A stretch of 64,000 nt of DNA from Lentisalinibacter sp037382365 (GTDB lineage: Bacteria; Pseudomonadota; Gammaproteobacteria; Steroidobacterales; Woeseiaceae), in assembly GCA_037382365.1 (NCBI GenBank), contig JARRPZ010000004.1, positions 1 through 64,000 on the forward strand, written 5' to 3'. The position numbers and the translations under genes were made by a program. Position 1 is the first letter of the stretch, and the number at the start of each line of letters is the position of its first letter. Below are positions 22,683 through 31,024 of this stretch, one piece after another. The notes beneath the pieces were generated by a model. That model saw only the letters and a program-made list of their open reading frames with translations. It was not told where the DNA came from and ran no database searches.

Positions 22683-23100
22683 GGCCGAGACGGTCATCGC
22701 CTTCGACTTCGGCCTGCGGCGCATCGGCGTCGCAGTGGGGCAGGCCCTCACCCGCAGTGCGACGGCACTGACGACCCTCTCGGCCAACGACGGCATGCCG
22801 GAAGCGCGCGCCCTGGATCGGCTGGTCGGCGAGTGGCAACCGGACCGGCTGCTGCTCGGGACGCCACTCGCACCGGGCGAGGACTCCTTGCTGAAGGCGC
22901 CCCTGCAGCGTTTCCGCGAACGGCTCGAGGCCTACGGTGTGCCGGTCGAGATGATCGATGAGCAGTTCTCTTCCACCGAGGCACAGGCCCGCCTCGCGGG
23001 CGAACGGCGCAGCGGACGGCGCCGGCGGCGCGTTCGCAAGGCCGATGTCGACAGCCTGTCGGCCTGCATCATCGCCGAACAGTGGCTGCGGCAGCATTGA
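22666..23100 (+). CDS. ruvX: Holliday junction resolvase-like nuclease RuvX (YqgF)
   Basis: 144 residues with the RNase H-like YqgF fold: first catalytic aspartate in VIAFDFGLRRIGVAVGQ, LVGEWQPDRLLLGTPL, the EMIDEQFSSTEA strand and the last acidic residue in RKADVDSLSACIIAEQW. Implicated in 16S rRNA 5'-end maturation and resolution of DNA junctions. It overlaps yqgE by 17 bases and starts from ATG 22666, so the two are translated together. The C-terminal loop RRSGRRRRRVRKA is unusually arginine-rich. Confidence 0.93.
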   Translation: MPDTPEAETVIAFDFGLRRIGVAVGQALTRSATALTTLSANDGMPEARALDRLVGEWQPDRLLLGTPLAPGEDSLLKAPLQRFRERLEAYGVPVEMIDEQFSSTEAQARLAGERRSGRRRRRVRKADVDSLSACIIAEQWLRQH

Positions 23101-23161
23101 CAGGGAAGCGGACGGTGCGGCGATCCCGGCGCGTGTCCGGTGATAGAATTCGGCGCCAGTC

Positions 23162-24109
23162 ATGACCAGCCAGAGTTCCACCGCAGACGCCCCGGCCCCC
23201 GGACGCGACCGTTCCCACCGCGGCACCCTCTTCGTCGAGACGGCCGAAGTGCTGGAAACGTGGCGCTTCCCGGGCGAGCAGCACATCGTTCGGATCCATG
23301 CCCCGCAATGCGCCCGGCATGCCCGCGCCGGCAGCTTCGCCCACGTGACCTGCGACGACGCCATCCCGATGCGCCGTCCCCTCTCGATCATGCGCGCCGA
23401 TCCGGCTGCCGGCTGGATCGAGTTTCTCTACAAGGTGGTAGGCGAGGGTCTCGCACACCTCAGCAAGCGGCGGCCCGGCGACCGGCTGAGCGTACTCGGA
23501 CCCATCGGCAGACCGTTCTCGGCACACCCGGATCGGCCACGGGCGCTGCTGATCGGCGGCGGGGTCGGCATCCCGCCGATGATATTCCTGGCCGAGGAAC
23601 TGAGCCATGATCCGGCCCGGGACTGGGAGCCCCTCGTCCTGATGGGTTCGGAAATCCCTTTTCCTTTCGAACCGGCACGTGCCGGTTCAGCGATACCGGG
23701 TATCGTCCCGGAGGTTTGTTCGGTCATGCCTTTGCTCGAGTCCTGGGGGGTGCGCTCGCGGCTCGCGAGTGCGGCGGGCTTCGATGGCTGCTACCGCGGA
23801 TTCGTCACCGATCTGGCAGCGGAATGGCTCGGCTCCCTGGAGCGCGACCGGCTCGCCGAGGTGCAGCTATTCGCCTGCGGCCCCGGCCCGATGCTAGCCG
23901 CGGCAGCGCGCGTCGCGCGACGTTTCGACGTTCCCTGTCAGGTATCGCTCGAAGAGTACATGGCCTGTGCGGTCGGCGGATGCGCCGGCTGTGCCGTGCG
24001 GGTGGAGACGCCGGACGGACCGGCCATGAAGCGGGTCTGTGTCGACGGTCCGGTCTTCGATGCCAACGCCGTCTTCCCTCCCGACGCTGCAAACCGATCC
24101 CGCACGTAG
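23162..24109 (+). CDS. PyrK-like iron-sulfur flavoprotein (dihydroorotate dehydrogenase electron-transfer type)
   Basis: 315 residues, a little longer than typical PyrK. Order of parts: FAD-binding barrel with PMRRPLSIMRA, NAD-binding half with LLIGGGVGIPPMIFLAEEL and CGPGPMLAAAA, and a C-terminal 2Fe-2S site, EYMACAVGGCAGCAVR then KRVCVDGPVFD, giving the four cysteines. Such subunits pass electrons between NAD and a class 1B dihydroorotate dehydrogenase. No pyrD is beside it. In related genomes pyrR-pyrB-pyrC follow ruvX at this place, so a pyrimidine link is reasonable but not shown. A TAGAAT at 23144-23149 may be its -10. Confidence 0.8.
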   Translation: MTSQSSTADAPAPGRDRSHRGTLFVETAEVLETWRFPGEQHIVRIHAPQCARHARAGSFAHVTCDDAIPMRRPLSIMRADPAAGWIEFLYKVVGEGLAHLSKRRPGDRLSVLGPIGRPFSAHPDRPRALLIGGGVGIPPMIFLAEELSHDPARDWEPLVLMGSEIPFPFEPARAGSAIPGIVPEVCSVMPLLESWGVRSRLASAAGFDGCYRGFVTDLAAEWLGSLERDRLAEVQLFACGPGPMLAAAARVARRFDVPCQVSLEEYMACAVGGCAGCAVRVETPDGPAMKRVCVDGPVFDANAVFPPDAANRSRT

Positions 24110-24172
24110 CCGGCCTGAAGACCCTCCTGCCGGGTTGGCGGCGCGACGCGCATGGCCGCCGGGACGACCCGA

Positions 24173-25228
24173 TCAGCCGAAATTGATCTGGGCTTCCAGG
24201 TTGGACCGGGAATCCGCGTTCGCGAGCGCCTCCTCCATCGTAATCCGACCGGTTCGGTACAACTCGAGCAGGGCGTCGTCGAAAGTCTGCATGCCGCGTT
24301 CGCTCGAGTCCCTCACCGCCTCTTTCACGGCGGAGATATTGCCACTCATGATGAGCTCGGCGATGCGGGGCGAATTCAGCATCACTTCCACCGCGGCGAC
24401 CCGATTGCCGTCCCGATCGCGGACGAGTCGCTGCGAGATGATCGCACGCAGGTAGTGCGAAAGGTCCATGAAGACCTGCTTGTGCTGCTGCGTCGGGAAC
24501 ATATTGATCATGCGGTCCAGTGTCTCGGGGGCGTTGTTCGAGTGCAGCGTCGCGATGGCGAGCTGACCGGTACCGGCGAGTTCGAGCGCCGCCTGCATGG
24601 ATTCCCTGTCGCGTATCTCGCCGATCAGAATCACGTCGGGCGCCGCCCGCATCGCGCTCTTCAGGGCGCGCGCATAAGACACCGTATCGAGGCCCACCTC
24701 CCGCTGGTTGACAATCGACCTCTTGTTCGGATGCAGGAATTCGATCGGATCCTCGATGGTGATGATGTGGGAGGCGGTGTTCTCGTTACGGAAGTTCACC
24801 ATCCCCGCCAGGGTCGTGGACTTGCCGCTGCCCGTGGCGCCGACCATCAGGATCAGCCCGCGTTTCAGCATCACCAGGTCCTGCAGCACGTCCGGCAACT
24901 CGAGCTCCGCCAGTGTCGGCAGATCCGCAGTGATGAACCGGAGCACCATGGCGACGTTGCCCCGCTGCTGGAACACATTCACCCGGAAACGGCCGATGCC
25001 GGGCTGGGATATAGCGAAGTCAAGTTCGAGTTCGCGATCGAATTCCTCGAGTTGCTCCTCCGTCATCAGTTCCAGGGCGGCCTGCCGGACCATTTTCGGA
25101 GTCAGCTCGAGCTTGTTCACGGGTCGGATCTTGCCGTCGATCTTGATCTTGACCGGGGAGTAGGAGGTGAAGAAGAGGTCGGACGCCTTCTTCTCGGCCA
25201 TCAGCTTGAACAGGGGTTTTACGTTCAT
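24173..25228 (-). CDS. PilT/PilU-family retraction ATPase, third copy
   Basis: 351 residues, hexameric secretion-type ATPase. N-terminal domain KPLFKLMAEKKASDLFFTSY, Walker A GATGSGKST, Asp-box ITIEDPIEFLHPNKRS, Walker B DVILIGEIRDRES and His-box AIATLHSNNAPETLDR are intact. Sequence is closer to the neighbouring pilU (GEIRDRE, NVAMVLRFIT) than to pilT. It lies last in the pilT-pilU-third ATPase series, 21 bases after pilU. Expected cytoplasmic at the pilus base; whether it drives retraction itself or modifies PilT is unknown. Confidence 0.9.
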   Translation of the reverse strand: MNVKPLFKLMAEKKASDLFFTSYSPVKIKIDGKIRPVNKLELTPKMVRQAALELMTEEQLEEFDRELELDFAISQPGIGRFRVNVFQQRGNVAMVLRFITADLPTLAELELPDVLQDLVMLKRGLILMVGATGSGKSTTLAGMVNFRNENTASHIITIEDPIEFLHPNKRSIVNQREVGLDTVSYARALKSAMRAAPDVILIGEIRDRESMQAALELAGTGQLAIATLHSNNAPETLDRMINMFPTQQHKQVFMDLSHYLRAIISQRLVRDRDGNRVAAVEVMLNSPRIAELIMSGNISAVKEAVRDSSERGMQTFDDALLELYRTGRITMEEALANADSRSNLEAQINFG

Positions 25229-25249
25229 AGGTATAGAGGCACCGCACCG

Positions 25250-26407
25250 TCAGAAGTGCTGCGCGGTGTCCTCCTCCATGATCTGGAGGCTCGTGGCGTG
25301 CTGGTCCGCGAGACTCGTCTCACGTTTGCTCTCGAGCTTGATCCTCAAGCGCAGTTCGTTGCGCGAATCAGCGTTGCGCATGGCGTCCTCATAGGAGATG
25401 TGCCCTTCTTCGTAGAGCGTGAACAGTGCCTGGTCGAACGTCTGCATACCGAGGCGGGTCGACTTCGCCATGATCTCCTTTATCTGGGCGACTTCGCCCT
25501 TGAAGATGAGATCGGCGATCAGCGGCGAGGTGAGCATGATCTCCATCGCGGCGATCCGGCCCATGCCGCTCTCCCTCGCGATGAGCCGCTGGGAGATCAG
25601 TCCCTTCACGTTCAGTGACAGGTCCATCAGCAGCTGGGAGCGTCGCTCCTCAGGGAAGAAGTTGATGATGCGGTCCAGCGCCTGGTTGGCGCTGTTCGCA
25701 TGCAGTGTCGCCAGGCAGAGGTGGCCCGTCTCGGCGAACTGGATACCGTATTCCATGGTCTCGCGGTCGCGGATCTCGCCGATCAATATGACGTCGGGCG
25801 CCTGGCGCAGCGTGTTCTTCAGCGCCATGTGCCAGCTGTCCGTATCCACTCCCACTTCGCGCTGGGTGACGACGCAACCCCGGTGCGGATGCACGAACTC
25901 CACCGGATCCTCGATGGTGATGATGTGGCCGCGGGAGTGCTCGTTGCGGTGCCCGATCATCGTAGCGAGCGTGGTCGACTTGCCCGAGCCGGTGCCGCCG
26001 ACGACGATCACCAGCCCGCGATTGTTCATCACCACGTCCTTCAGGATGGGCGGCAGATCCATCTCGTCGAAGGTCGGGATATTCGTGGTGATCGTGCGCA
26101 GGACCGCACCGACGTTACCCTGCTGCACGAAGGCGCTGACACGGAACCGGCCGATACCCTGCGGGTTGATGGCGAAGTTGCATTCCTTGGTGGCGTCGAA
26201 TTCTCTCGCCTGCTTGTCGTTCATGATGGAACGGACGATGATCGCCGACTGGTCGGCGCTCAGCGGCTGCTCGGTCGCCCGGTGCACCTCACCGTCGATC
26301 TTGATCGCCGGCGGAAACCCGGTCGTGATGAAGAGGTCGGAGCCCTTCTTTTCCACCAGCTTCTTCAGGAGATTCTGCGTCAGTCTTACCGCTTGTTCGC
26401 GTTCCAT
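25250..26407 (-). CDS. pilU: Twitching motility ATPase PilU
   Basis: 385 residues, matching the usual PilU length of about 382. Motifs: LLKKLVEKKGSDLFITTGFP, Walker A GGTGSGKST, ITIEDPVEFVHPHRG, Walker B DVILIGEIRDRET and LCLATLHANSANQALDR. The C-terminal extension after the ATPase core (SKRETSLADQHATSLQIMEE) is typical of PilU. It supports PilT-dependent retraction. It starts 33 bases after pilT and is probably in the same operon. Confidence 0.93.
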   Translation of the reverse strand: MEREQAVRLTQNLLKKLVEKKGSDLFITTGFPPAIKIDGEVHRATEQPLSADQSAIIVRSIMNDKQAREFDATKECNFAINPQGIGRFRVSAFVQQGNVGAVLRTITTNIPTFDEMDLPPILKDVVMNNRGLVIVVGGTGSGKSTTLATMIGHRNEHSRGHIITIEDPVEFVHPHRGCVVTQREVGVDTDSWHMALKNTLRQAPDVILIGEIRDRETMEYGIQFAETGHLCLATLHANSANQALDRIINFFPEERRSQLLMDLSLNVKGLISQRLIARESGMGRIAAMEIMLTSPLIADLIFKGEVAQIKEIMAKSTRLGMQTFDQALFTLYEEGHISYEDAMRNADSRNELRLRIKLESKRETSLADQHATSLQIMEEDTAQHF

Positions 26408-26440
26408 GTGTGACCCCCGGCCGTCGTCCGATGTCGCGGC

Positions 26441-27481
26441 CTAGAAATGTTCCTTGCTGACGGCCTTGAATCGGGCCTCTTCCTTGGTGATGAGACCGCG
26501 CCTCATCAGATCCTGCAGATTCTGGTCCAGCGTATGCATGCCGACGCCCTGACCGGTCTGGATGGCCGAGTACATCTGCGCGACCTTGCCTTCCCGGATC
26601 AGATTCCGGATGGCAGGAGTGCCGATCATGATCTCGTGAGCGGCCACCCGGCCACCGCCGATCTTCTTCAGCAGCGTCTGGGAGATCACGGCTTTCAGCG
26701 ACTCGGACAGCATGGCCCGCACCATCTCCTTCTCGGCCGCCGGAAATACGTCCACGACGCGGTCGATGGTCTTCGCCGCAGAGCTCGTGTGCAGCGTGCC
26801 GAACACCAGATGACCCGTCTCGGCCGCCGTGAGGGCGAGACGGATCGTTTCGAGATCCCGGAGCTCGCCGACCAGGATCACGTCCGGATCTTCTCGCAGC
26901 GCCGAACGCAGCGCCTCGGAGAAGCCCAGCGTGTCACGGTGCACCTCCCGCTGGTTGATGAGCGACTTCTTGCTCTCGTGCACGAACTCGATGGGATCCT
27001 CGATCGTCAGTATGTGGTCCGGCTTGTTGTCGTTGATGTAGTCGACCATGGCGGCGAGCGTCGTCGACTTGCCCGACCCGGTCGGGCCGGTGACGAGGAC
27101 GATGCCCCGCGGCTGCATCGCGATGTCTTTGAAGATCGGTGGCGCTCCGAGATCGTCCAGCGTCTGTATCTCCGACGGGATGATGCGGAACACCGCCCCC
27201 GAGCCGCGCATCTGGTTGTAGGCATTGACACGGAAGCGGGCGAGTTTCGGGATCTCGAAGGAGAAGTCGGTCTCGAAATACTCCTCGTATGCCTTACGCT
27301 GCTTGTCATTCATGATGTCGTACACCATGCTGTTGACTTCCTTGTGCGTAAGAGCGGGCATGTTGATCCGCTTGATGTCACCATCGACACGGATCATCGG
27401 CGGCACACCGGCCGACAGATGCAGGTCGGAGGCCTCGTTTTTCACCGTGAACGACAGGAGCTGCGCAATATCGACGGCCAT
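26441..27481 (-). CDS. pilT: Type IV pilus retraction ATPase PilT
   Basis: 346 residues, the standard PilT size. Motifs: AVDIAQLLSFTVKNEASDLH at the start, Walker A GPTGSGKST, Asp-box LTIEDPIEFVHESK, Walker B DVILVGELRDLET, His-box VFGTLHTSSAAKTIDR and the retraction-specific C-terminal segment AIRNLIREGKVAQ. It disassembles the pilus from the cytoplasmic side. First gene of the minus-strand series, divergent from yggS; the order pilU-pilT-yggS-proC is conserved with Pseudomonas. Confidence 0.96.
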   Translation of the reverse strand: MAVDIAQLLSFTVKNEASDLHLSAGVPPMIRVDGDIKRINMPALTHKEVNSMVYDIMNDKQRKAYEEYFETDFSFEIPKLARFRVNAYNQMRGSGAVFRIIPSEIQTLDDLGAPPIFKDIAMQPRGIVLVTGPTGSGKSTTLAAMVDYINDNKPDHILTIEDPIEFVHESKKSLINQREVHRDTLGFSEALRSALREDPDVILVGELRDLETIRLALTAAETGHLVFGTLHTSSAAKTIDRVVDVFPAAEKEMVRAMLSESLKAVISQTLLKKIGGGRVAAHEIMIGTPAIRNLIREGKVAQMYSAIQTGQGVGMHTLDQNLQDLMRRGLITKEEARFKAVSKEHF

Positions 27482-27524
27482 GCGTATCCCTTGCGTAGAG
27501 CACTCTCTCGAGAAATTTCCAGGG

Positions 27525-27545
27525 CCGGATTTACCATAAATCCGG
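27525..27545. promoter_or_regulatory. 9-bp inverted repeat between divergent pilT and yggS
   Basis: CCGGATTTA (27525-27533) and TAAATCCGG (27537-27545) form a perfect inverted repeat around a 3-base centre, in the 86-base gap between the two starts. It could be an operator shared by both promoters or a leader hairpin for yggS. There is no U-tract, so it is not an obvious terminator. Confidence 0.5.
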
Positions 27546-27567
27546 ACTGACGAGTATAGCGAAGCAG

Positions 27568-28281
27568 TTGGAAATTAACGTGATTCGAGTCACGGAAAAC
27601 CTCCGGAAAATCAGCGAATCAATCGCAGCGACGGCGCGGCGGGCCGGACGGGATCCGGCCTCGGTGACACTCGTGGCCGTGGCGAAGCGCCAGCCCCTGG
27701 AGAGGGTGCGGGAGGCCGCTGCCGCCGGTCAGAGGGATTTCGGTGAGAATTTCCTCCAGGAAGCGCTGGAGACGATGGACGCGCTGGACGGAGAGAATCT
27801 GATCTGGCATTTCATCGGTGCCATACAGTCCAACAAGACCCGGCCGATCGCCGAGCACTTCGACTGGGTGCATACCGTGGACCGCGCGAAAATTGCGCGC
27901 CGTCTCAACGAGCAACGGCCGCCCGACAGACCACCGCTGAACATCTGCATCCAGGTCAACGTGGACGATGAGGAAACCAAGAGCGGCTGCGCGCCGGAAG
28001 CCACCGCCGGGCTCGCCGCGACGATCAGCGAGATGCCGCGGCTGCGGCTCCGGGGCCTGATGTGCATACCGGCTCCCGCCGAGGACCTCGAGGCCCAGCG
28101 GCGCCCCTTCGCGAGGCTGCGCTCACTGCTCGGGGATCTGAACCGTGCGGGTTACGGGCTCGACACGTTGTCGATGGGCATGTCGGCGGACCTCGAAGCC
28201 GCGATCCTGGAGGGCGCCACACTCGTCCGGGTAGGCACGGACGTTTTCGGGCCGCGGCCGGATCGAGTCGCGTCGGCATGA
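27568..28281 (+). CDS. yggS: Pyridoxal phosphate homeostasis protein YggS
   Basis: 237 residues from TTG 27568; GTG 27580 is an equally possible start. The PLP-binding barrel pattern is clear: VTLVAVAKRQPLERVREA with the cofactor lysine, FGENFLQEALETMDAL, WHFIGAIQSNKTRPIAEHFD, VHTVDRAKIARRLNE and LSMGMSADLEAAILEGATLVRVGTDVFG. It buffers free pyridoxal phosphate in the cytoplasm. It is followed after 10 bases by proC, its usual partner. Confidence 0.93.
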   Translation: MEINVIRVTENLRKISESIAATARRAGRDPASVTLVAVAKRQPLERVREAAAAGQRDFGENFLQEALETMDALDGENLIWHFIGAIQSNKTRPIAEHFDWVHTVDRAKIARRLNEQRPPDRPPLNICIQVNVDDEETKSGCAPEATAGLAATISEMPRLRLRGLMCIPAPAEDLEAQRRPFARLRSLLGDLNRAGYGLDTLSMGMSADLEAAILEGATLVRVGTDVFGPRPDRVASA

Positions 28282-28291
28282 GGAAGATCCA

Positions 28292-29122
28292 TTGAAAAAT
28301 CCGATCATCGGCTTCGTCGGCGGCGGCAACATGGCGACCGCCATCATCCGCGGTCTGGTGACCCGGGGTGTCGAGGGCGAGCGTCTGGCCGTGTCCGATC
28401 CGAGCCCGGAGCGACGGCAGGCCCTGGCGGCATTGCTCGGCGCCGACACTGGTATCGGCGCGAGCAACGAGGCCGTCGCGGACGAGGCCGACGTACTGGT
28501 CCTGGCGGTCAAGCCACAGGTCCTGCCGACGGTGCTGGCGCCCCTGACCCCTGTCATCCAGCGACGCCGCCCGCTGGTCGTCTCCATCGCCGCGGGGATG
28601 CGCGCGGAAGACATCGATCGCCGCCTCGGCGGCGGCCTGCCGGTGGTGCGCTGCATGCCCAATCAGCCGGCACTCGTCGGCGAGGGCATGACCGTGCTTT
28701 TCGCGAACGAGGCGGCCCAGGGTCAGCGAGACAGTGCCGACGAGATCCTCTCGGCCGTCGGCCCCACCCTGTGGGTCGAGGACGAGACGATGATCGACGC
28801 GGCGACCGCGATATCGGGGAGCGGACCTGCGTACTTCTTCTATCTGATGGAGCTCCTCATCGAGGCCGCGACGGATTTCGGATTCAGCGCCGCAGAGGCG
28901 CGTCAGCTCGGCGTGCAGACGGCCCGTGGAGCCTCGGCCGTGGCCGAGGCCGAGGACGAAGAACCTTCCGTGCTGCGCGAACGCGTGACCTCGCCCGGTG
29001 GCACGACTGCGGCCGCATTCGACGTCCTGGAGGAGGCAGACGTTCGTGCTATCTTTAGGCGCGCTTTCGAAGCGGCGCGGCGGCGTGCCGGCGAACTGGC
29101 CGACGACGCCGCGGCCGACTGA
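28292..29122 (+). CDS. proC: Pyrroline-5-carboxylate reductase
   Basis: 276 residues from TTG 28292, with GAGGAAG just upstream. N-terminal Rossmann fold IGFVGGGNMATAIIRGLV, the conserved VLAVKPQVLPTVL strand, the tunnel segment RCMPNQPALVGEG and the C-terminal dimerisation block ATAISGSGPAYFFYLMELL with TSPGGTTAAAFDVLEE. Last step of proline synthesis, using NAD(P)H. It sits between yggS and yggT in the conserved order. Confidence 0.95.
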   Translation: MKNPIIGFVGGGNMATAIIRGLVTRGVEGERLAVSDPSPERRQALAALLGADTGIGASNEAVADEADVLVLAVKPQVLPTVLAPLTPVIQRRRPLVVSIAAGMRAEDIDRRLGGGLPVVRCMPNQPALVGEGMTVLFANEAAQGQRDSADEILSAVGPTLWVEDETMIDAATAISGSGPAYFFYLMELLIEAATDFGFSAAEARQLGVQTARGASAVAEAEDEEPSVLRERVTSPGGTTAAAFDVLEEADVRAIFRRAFEAARRRAGELADDAAAD

Positions 29123-29159
29123 CAGGCCGCGGCCGCACGGATACGCCCGGAGTGACACC

Positions 29160-29711
29160 ATGGCCAATGCGCTGATATTCCTGTTCCGCACCGTCGCCGA
29201 TCTGTTCCTGATAGCTTTGCTGCTGCGCCTTTTCCTGCAGTGGTTCCGCGCTGACTTCCGCAACCCGGTGTCCCAGGCGATCGTGCGGATCACCTCGCCC
29301 TTCATCGTGCCACTGCGGCGCATCCTGCCGCCGATGGGGAAGATCGATACTGCGACGGTGGTCGTGATACTGCTCTTCGAGGTGATCTTCATCGCCATCC
29401 TGATCCACCTCCTCGGCGGCAGCCCGAAAGGCTTCGAGATACTGTATTACGCGATCCTGCGCACGGTGATGCTGACGCTGCGGTTCTTCTTCTTCGCGAT
29501 CATCGTCTACGTGATCCTGAGCTGGGTAGCGCCGGGGACCTACAACCCGGTGACCAGCCTGTTGAGCCAACTCGTCAATCCCATTCTGGATCCCGCGCGC
29601 AGGATCATCCCGACGCTCGGCGGGCTGGACCTTTCGCCGCTGCTGGTGGCCATACTGCTGCAGGCCGCGAGCATCGCGATCGGCAGTAATCTGCCCGGAG
29701 TACTCCACTGA
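29160..29711 (+). CDS. yggT: YggT family inner-membrane protein
   Basis: 183 residues from ATG 29160; the longer frame overlaps proC. Two YggT repeats, each with a hydrophobic helix, an R-N-PVSQ or YNPVTS stretch and a P-L/A-R-I-P segment (SPFIVPLRRILPPMG and NPILDPARRIIPTLGG). About four membrane helices. Linked to osmotic shock or cell-division site assembly in various bacteria; precise role unsettled. The next gene begins inside its stop region. Confidence 0.92.
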   Translation: MANALIFLFRTVADLFLIALLLRLFLQWFRADFRNPVSQAIVRITSPFIVPLRRILPPMGKIDTATVVVILLFEVIFIAILIHLLGGSPKGFEILYYAILRTVMLTLRFFFFAIIVYVILSWVAPGTYNPVTSLLSQLVNPILDPARRIIPTLGGLDLSPLLVAILLQAASIAIGSNLPGVLH

Positions 29712-30028
29712 AGGAAGCCGCCGCGGACCCCCTGCCCTGGCGCAGGGAAGACGGCGGGATCGTGCTGGCGATCAGGGTCCGGACACGCGCCGCTCGCGAC
29801 GCCATCGACGGCGTCGAGGGCGGCCGCCTGAGGCTCCGGACGACGGCGGCGCCGGCGGACGGGAAAGCCAACGACCGCATCCGTCGGATCGTGGCACGTG
29901 CCTGCGGGGTTGCTCCCTCGCGGGTCACGATACGGCAGGGCGCCCACAGCCGCGACAAAGTGCTCGCCATAGCCGGCGTCAGCGAGCTGCCGCCGGCATT
30001 CGGGTGCCGTCCGCGCGATGGTTTATAG
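29708..30028 (+). CDS. yggU: DUF167/YggU family protein
   Basis: About 106 residues. The family pattern begins at PWRREDGGIVLAIRVRTRA, then DGVEGGRLRLRTTAAPADGKAN and SRVTIRQGAHSRDK. No ATG, GTG or TTG precedes the family start: the frame offers CTG 29708 (overlapping the yggT stop) or CTG 29732, while GTG 29762 would cut the conserved N terminus. I give 29708 as likely, with uncertainty. Small cytoplasmic protein of unknown function. Confidence 0.75.
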   Translation: MKEAAADPLPWRREDGGIVLAIRVRTRAARDAIDGVEGGRLRLRTTAAPADGKANDRIRRIVARACGVAPSRVTIRQGAHSRDKVLAIAGVSELPPAFGCRPRDGL

Positions 30029-30065
30029 TAGGCTCATCGACATCGTTCGCGACAGGAAGATGCCC

Positions 30066-30536
30066 ATGAAGTCCATCAGAATCCTGCTGCCATTGGTCGC
30101 GCTGGCTGCTGCCTGCGGTGGCGGTACCGAGCAGGAACGGGATATCCCCAATGCCGCACCGTCCAACGCTACCTCGGCGGACGTCGGCGACTACATGGTC
30201 CACTACAACGCCATGACGACGGACCAACTGACGCCCCAGGTGGCCCAGAGTACCGGCATCGTGCGGTCGAAGAACCGGGCAATGCTGAACGTGAGCCTGG
30301 TCGAGAAGGGGACCGGCAGGACGGTGGAGGGCACGGTTGACGTTGCCGCGGCGAACCTCACCGGACAGACCAAGAGCATCGCGATGCGCAAGGTTCAGGA
30401 CGGCAATGCGATCTATTACATCGGGGAGGTCCCTGTCGCCCATCGGGAGACGCTCGTATTCGACATCACCGTCCGCCCCCCGGGAGCGAGCCGGCCCAGC
30501 ACGGTGAAATTCCGGCGCCAGTTCTTCACGGATTGA
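30066..30536 (+). CDS. DUF4426 lipoprotein
   Basis: 156 residues from ATG 30066, six bases after AGGAAG; ATG 30060 would put the ribosome site too close. The N terminus MKSIRILLPLVALAAACGGG is a signal peptide with a lipobox-like LAAAC. The rest (DYMVHYNAMTTDQLTPQVAQ, YIGEVPVAHRETLVFDITVR) is the DUF4426 pattern. In Pseudomonas a DUF4426 gene stands in the same block after metX-metW; those two genes are absent here. Function unknown; probably periplasmic. Confidence 0.82.
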   Translation: MKSIRILLPLVALAAACGGGTEQERDIPNAAPSNATSADVGDYMVHYNAMTTDQLTPQVAQSTGIVRSKNRAMLNVSLVEKGTGRTVEGTVDVAAANLTGQTKSIAMRKVQDGNAIYYIGEVPVAHRETLVFDITVRPPGASRPSTVKFRRQFFTD

Positions 30537-30577
30537 CGAAACCCCGAAAAAAACCCTGCAGAATGCAGCTCTCGATC

Positions 30578-30601
30578 TGTCCCAACGGGACAAGTTATGC
30601 T
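30578..30601 (+). promoter_or_regulatory. Inverted repeat overlapping a probable -10 of the HU-like gene
   Basis: TGTCCC (30578-30583) and GGGACA (30587-30592) form an inverted repeat around AAC, immediately before TATGCT (30596-30601), which reads as a -10 element 63 bases from the start codon. No good -35 hexamer is visible, so activation or repression through the repeat is plausible but unproven. Confidence 0.4.
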
Positions 30602-30663
30602 AACGTGCGCGCCGTATCGAACCGGGCATATCCGGATTTCTCGTTCCACTCAGGAGTTGATTA

Positions 30664-31002
30664 ATGGCAGCAAAGAAGAAGGCCGCCCGCGCGGCCAAGA
30701 AGGCACCGACGAAGTCGGAGATCTTCAAACACATCTCGGAAGACACCGGCCTGACCCGCAAGGACGTCGCGGCGGTGTTCGATTCACTGTCGGGGCTCAT
30801 CAAGAAGAACCTCGGCGCACGCGGTGCTCCCGGGACCTTCACGCTGCCGGGCCTGCTGAAAATGCGTGTCGTCAAGAAGCCGGCCGTCAAGGCCCGCAAG
30901 GGCATCAATCCGTTCACCGGAGAAGAGATGATGTTCAAGGCGAAGCCGGCCAGCAAGACCGTGAAGGTATCGGCGCTGAAGGGCCTGAAAGACATGGTCT
31001 GA
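30664..31002 (+). CDS. HU/IHF-family DNA-binding protein with basic N-terminal extension
   Basis: 112 residues, longer than HU (about 90). The first 16 residues (MAAKKKAARAAKKAPT) are a lysine/alanine tail; the HU fold follows with SEIFKHISEDTGLTRKDVAAVFDSL, then the arm region KKPAVKARKGINPFTGEEM and KPASKTVKVSALKGLK. NPFTGE corresponds to the DNA-contacting NPxTGE arm tip of HU. A nucleoid-associated role is likely; the tail recalls histone H1-like domains. Strong terminator directly after the gene and its own promoter region argue for a single-gene transcript. Confidence 0.88.
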   Translation: MAAKKKAARAAKKAPTKSEIFKHISEDTGLTRKDVAAVFDSLSGLIKKNLGARGAPGTFTLPGLLKMRVVKKPAVKARKGINPFTGEEMMFKAKPASKTVKVSALKGLKDMV

Positions 31003-31024
31003 GCCACGCCCACCGAACGACGGA

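Noticed and set aside
30545..30570. Hairpin plus T-run on the minus strand (CTGCATTCTGCAG then T-run)
   Set aside because: It faces no minus-strand gene that would need termination; stem is only five base pairs.
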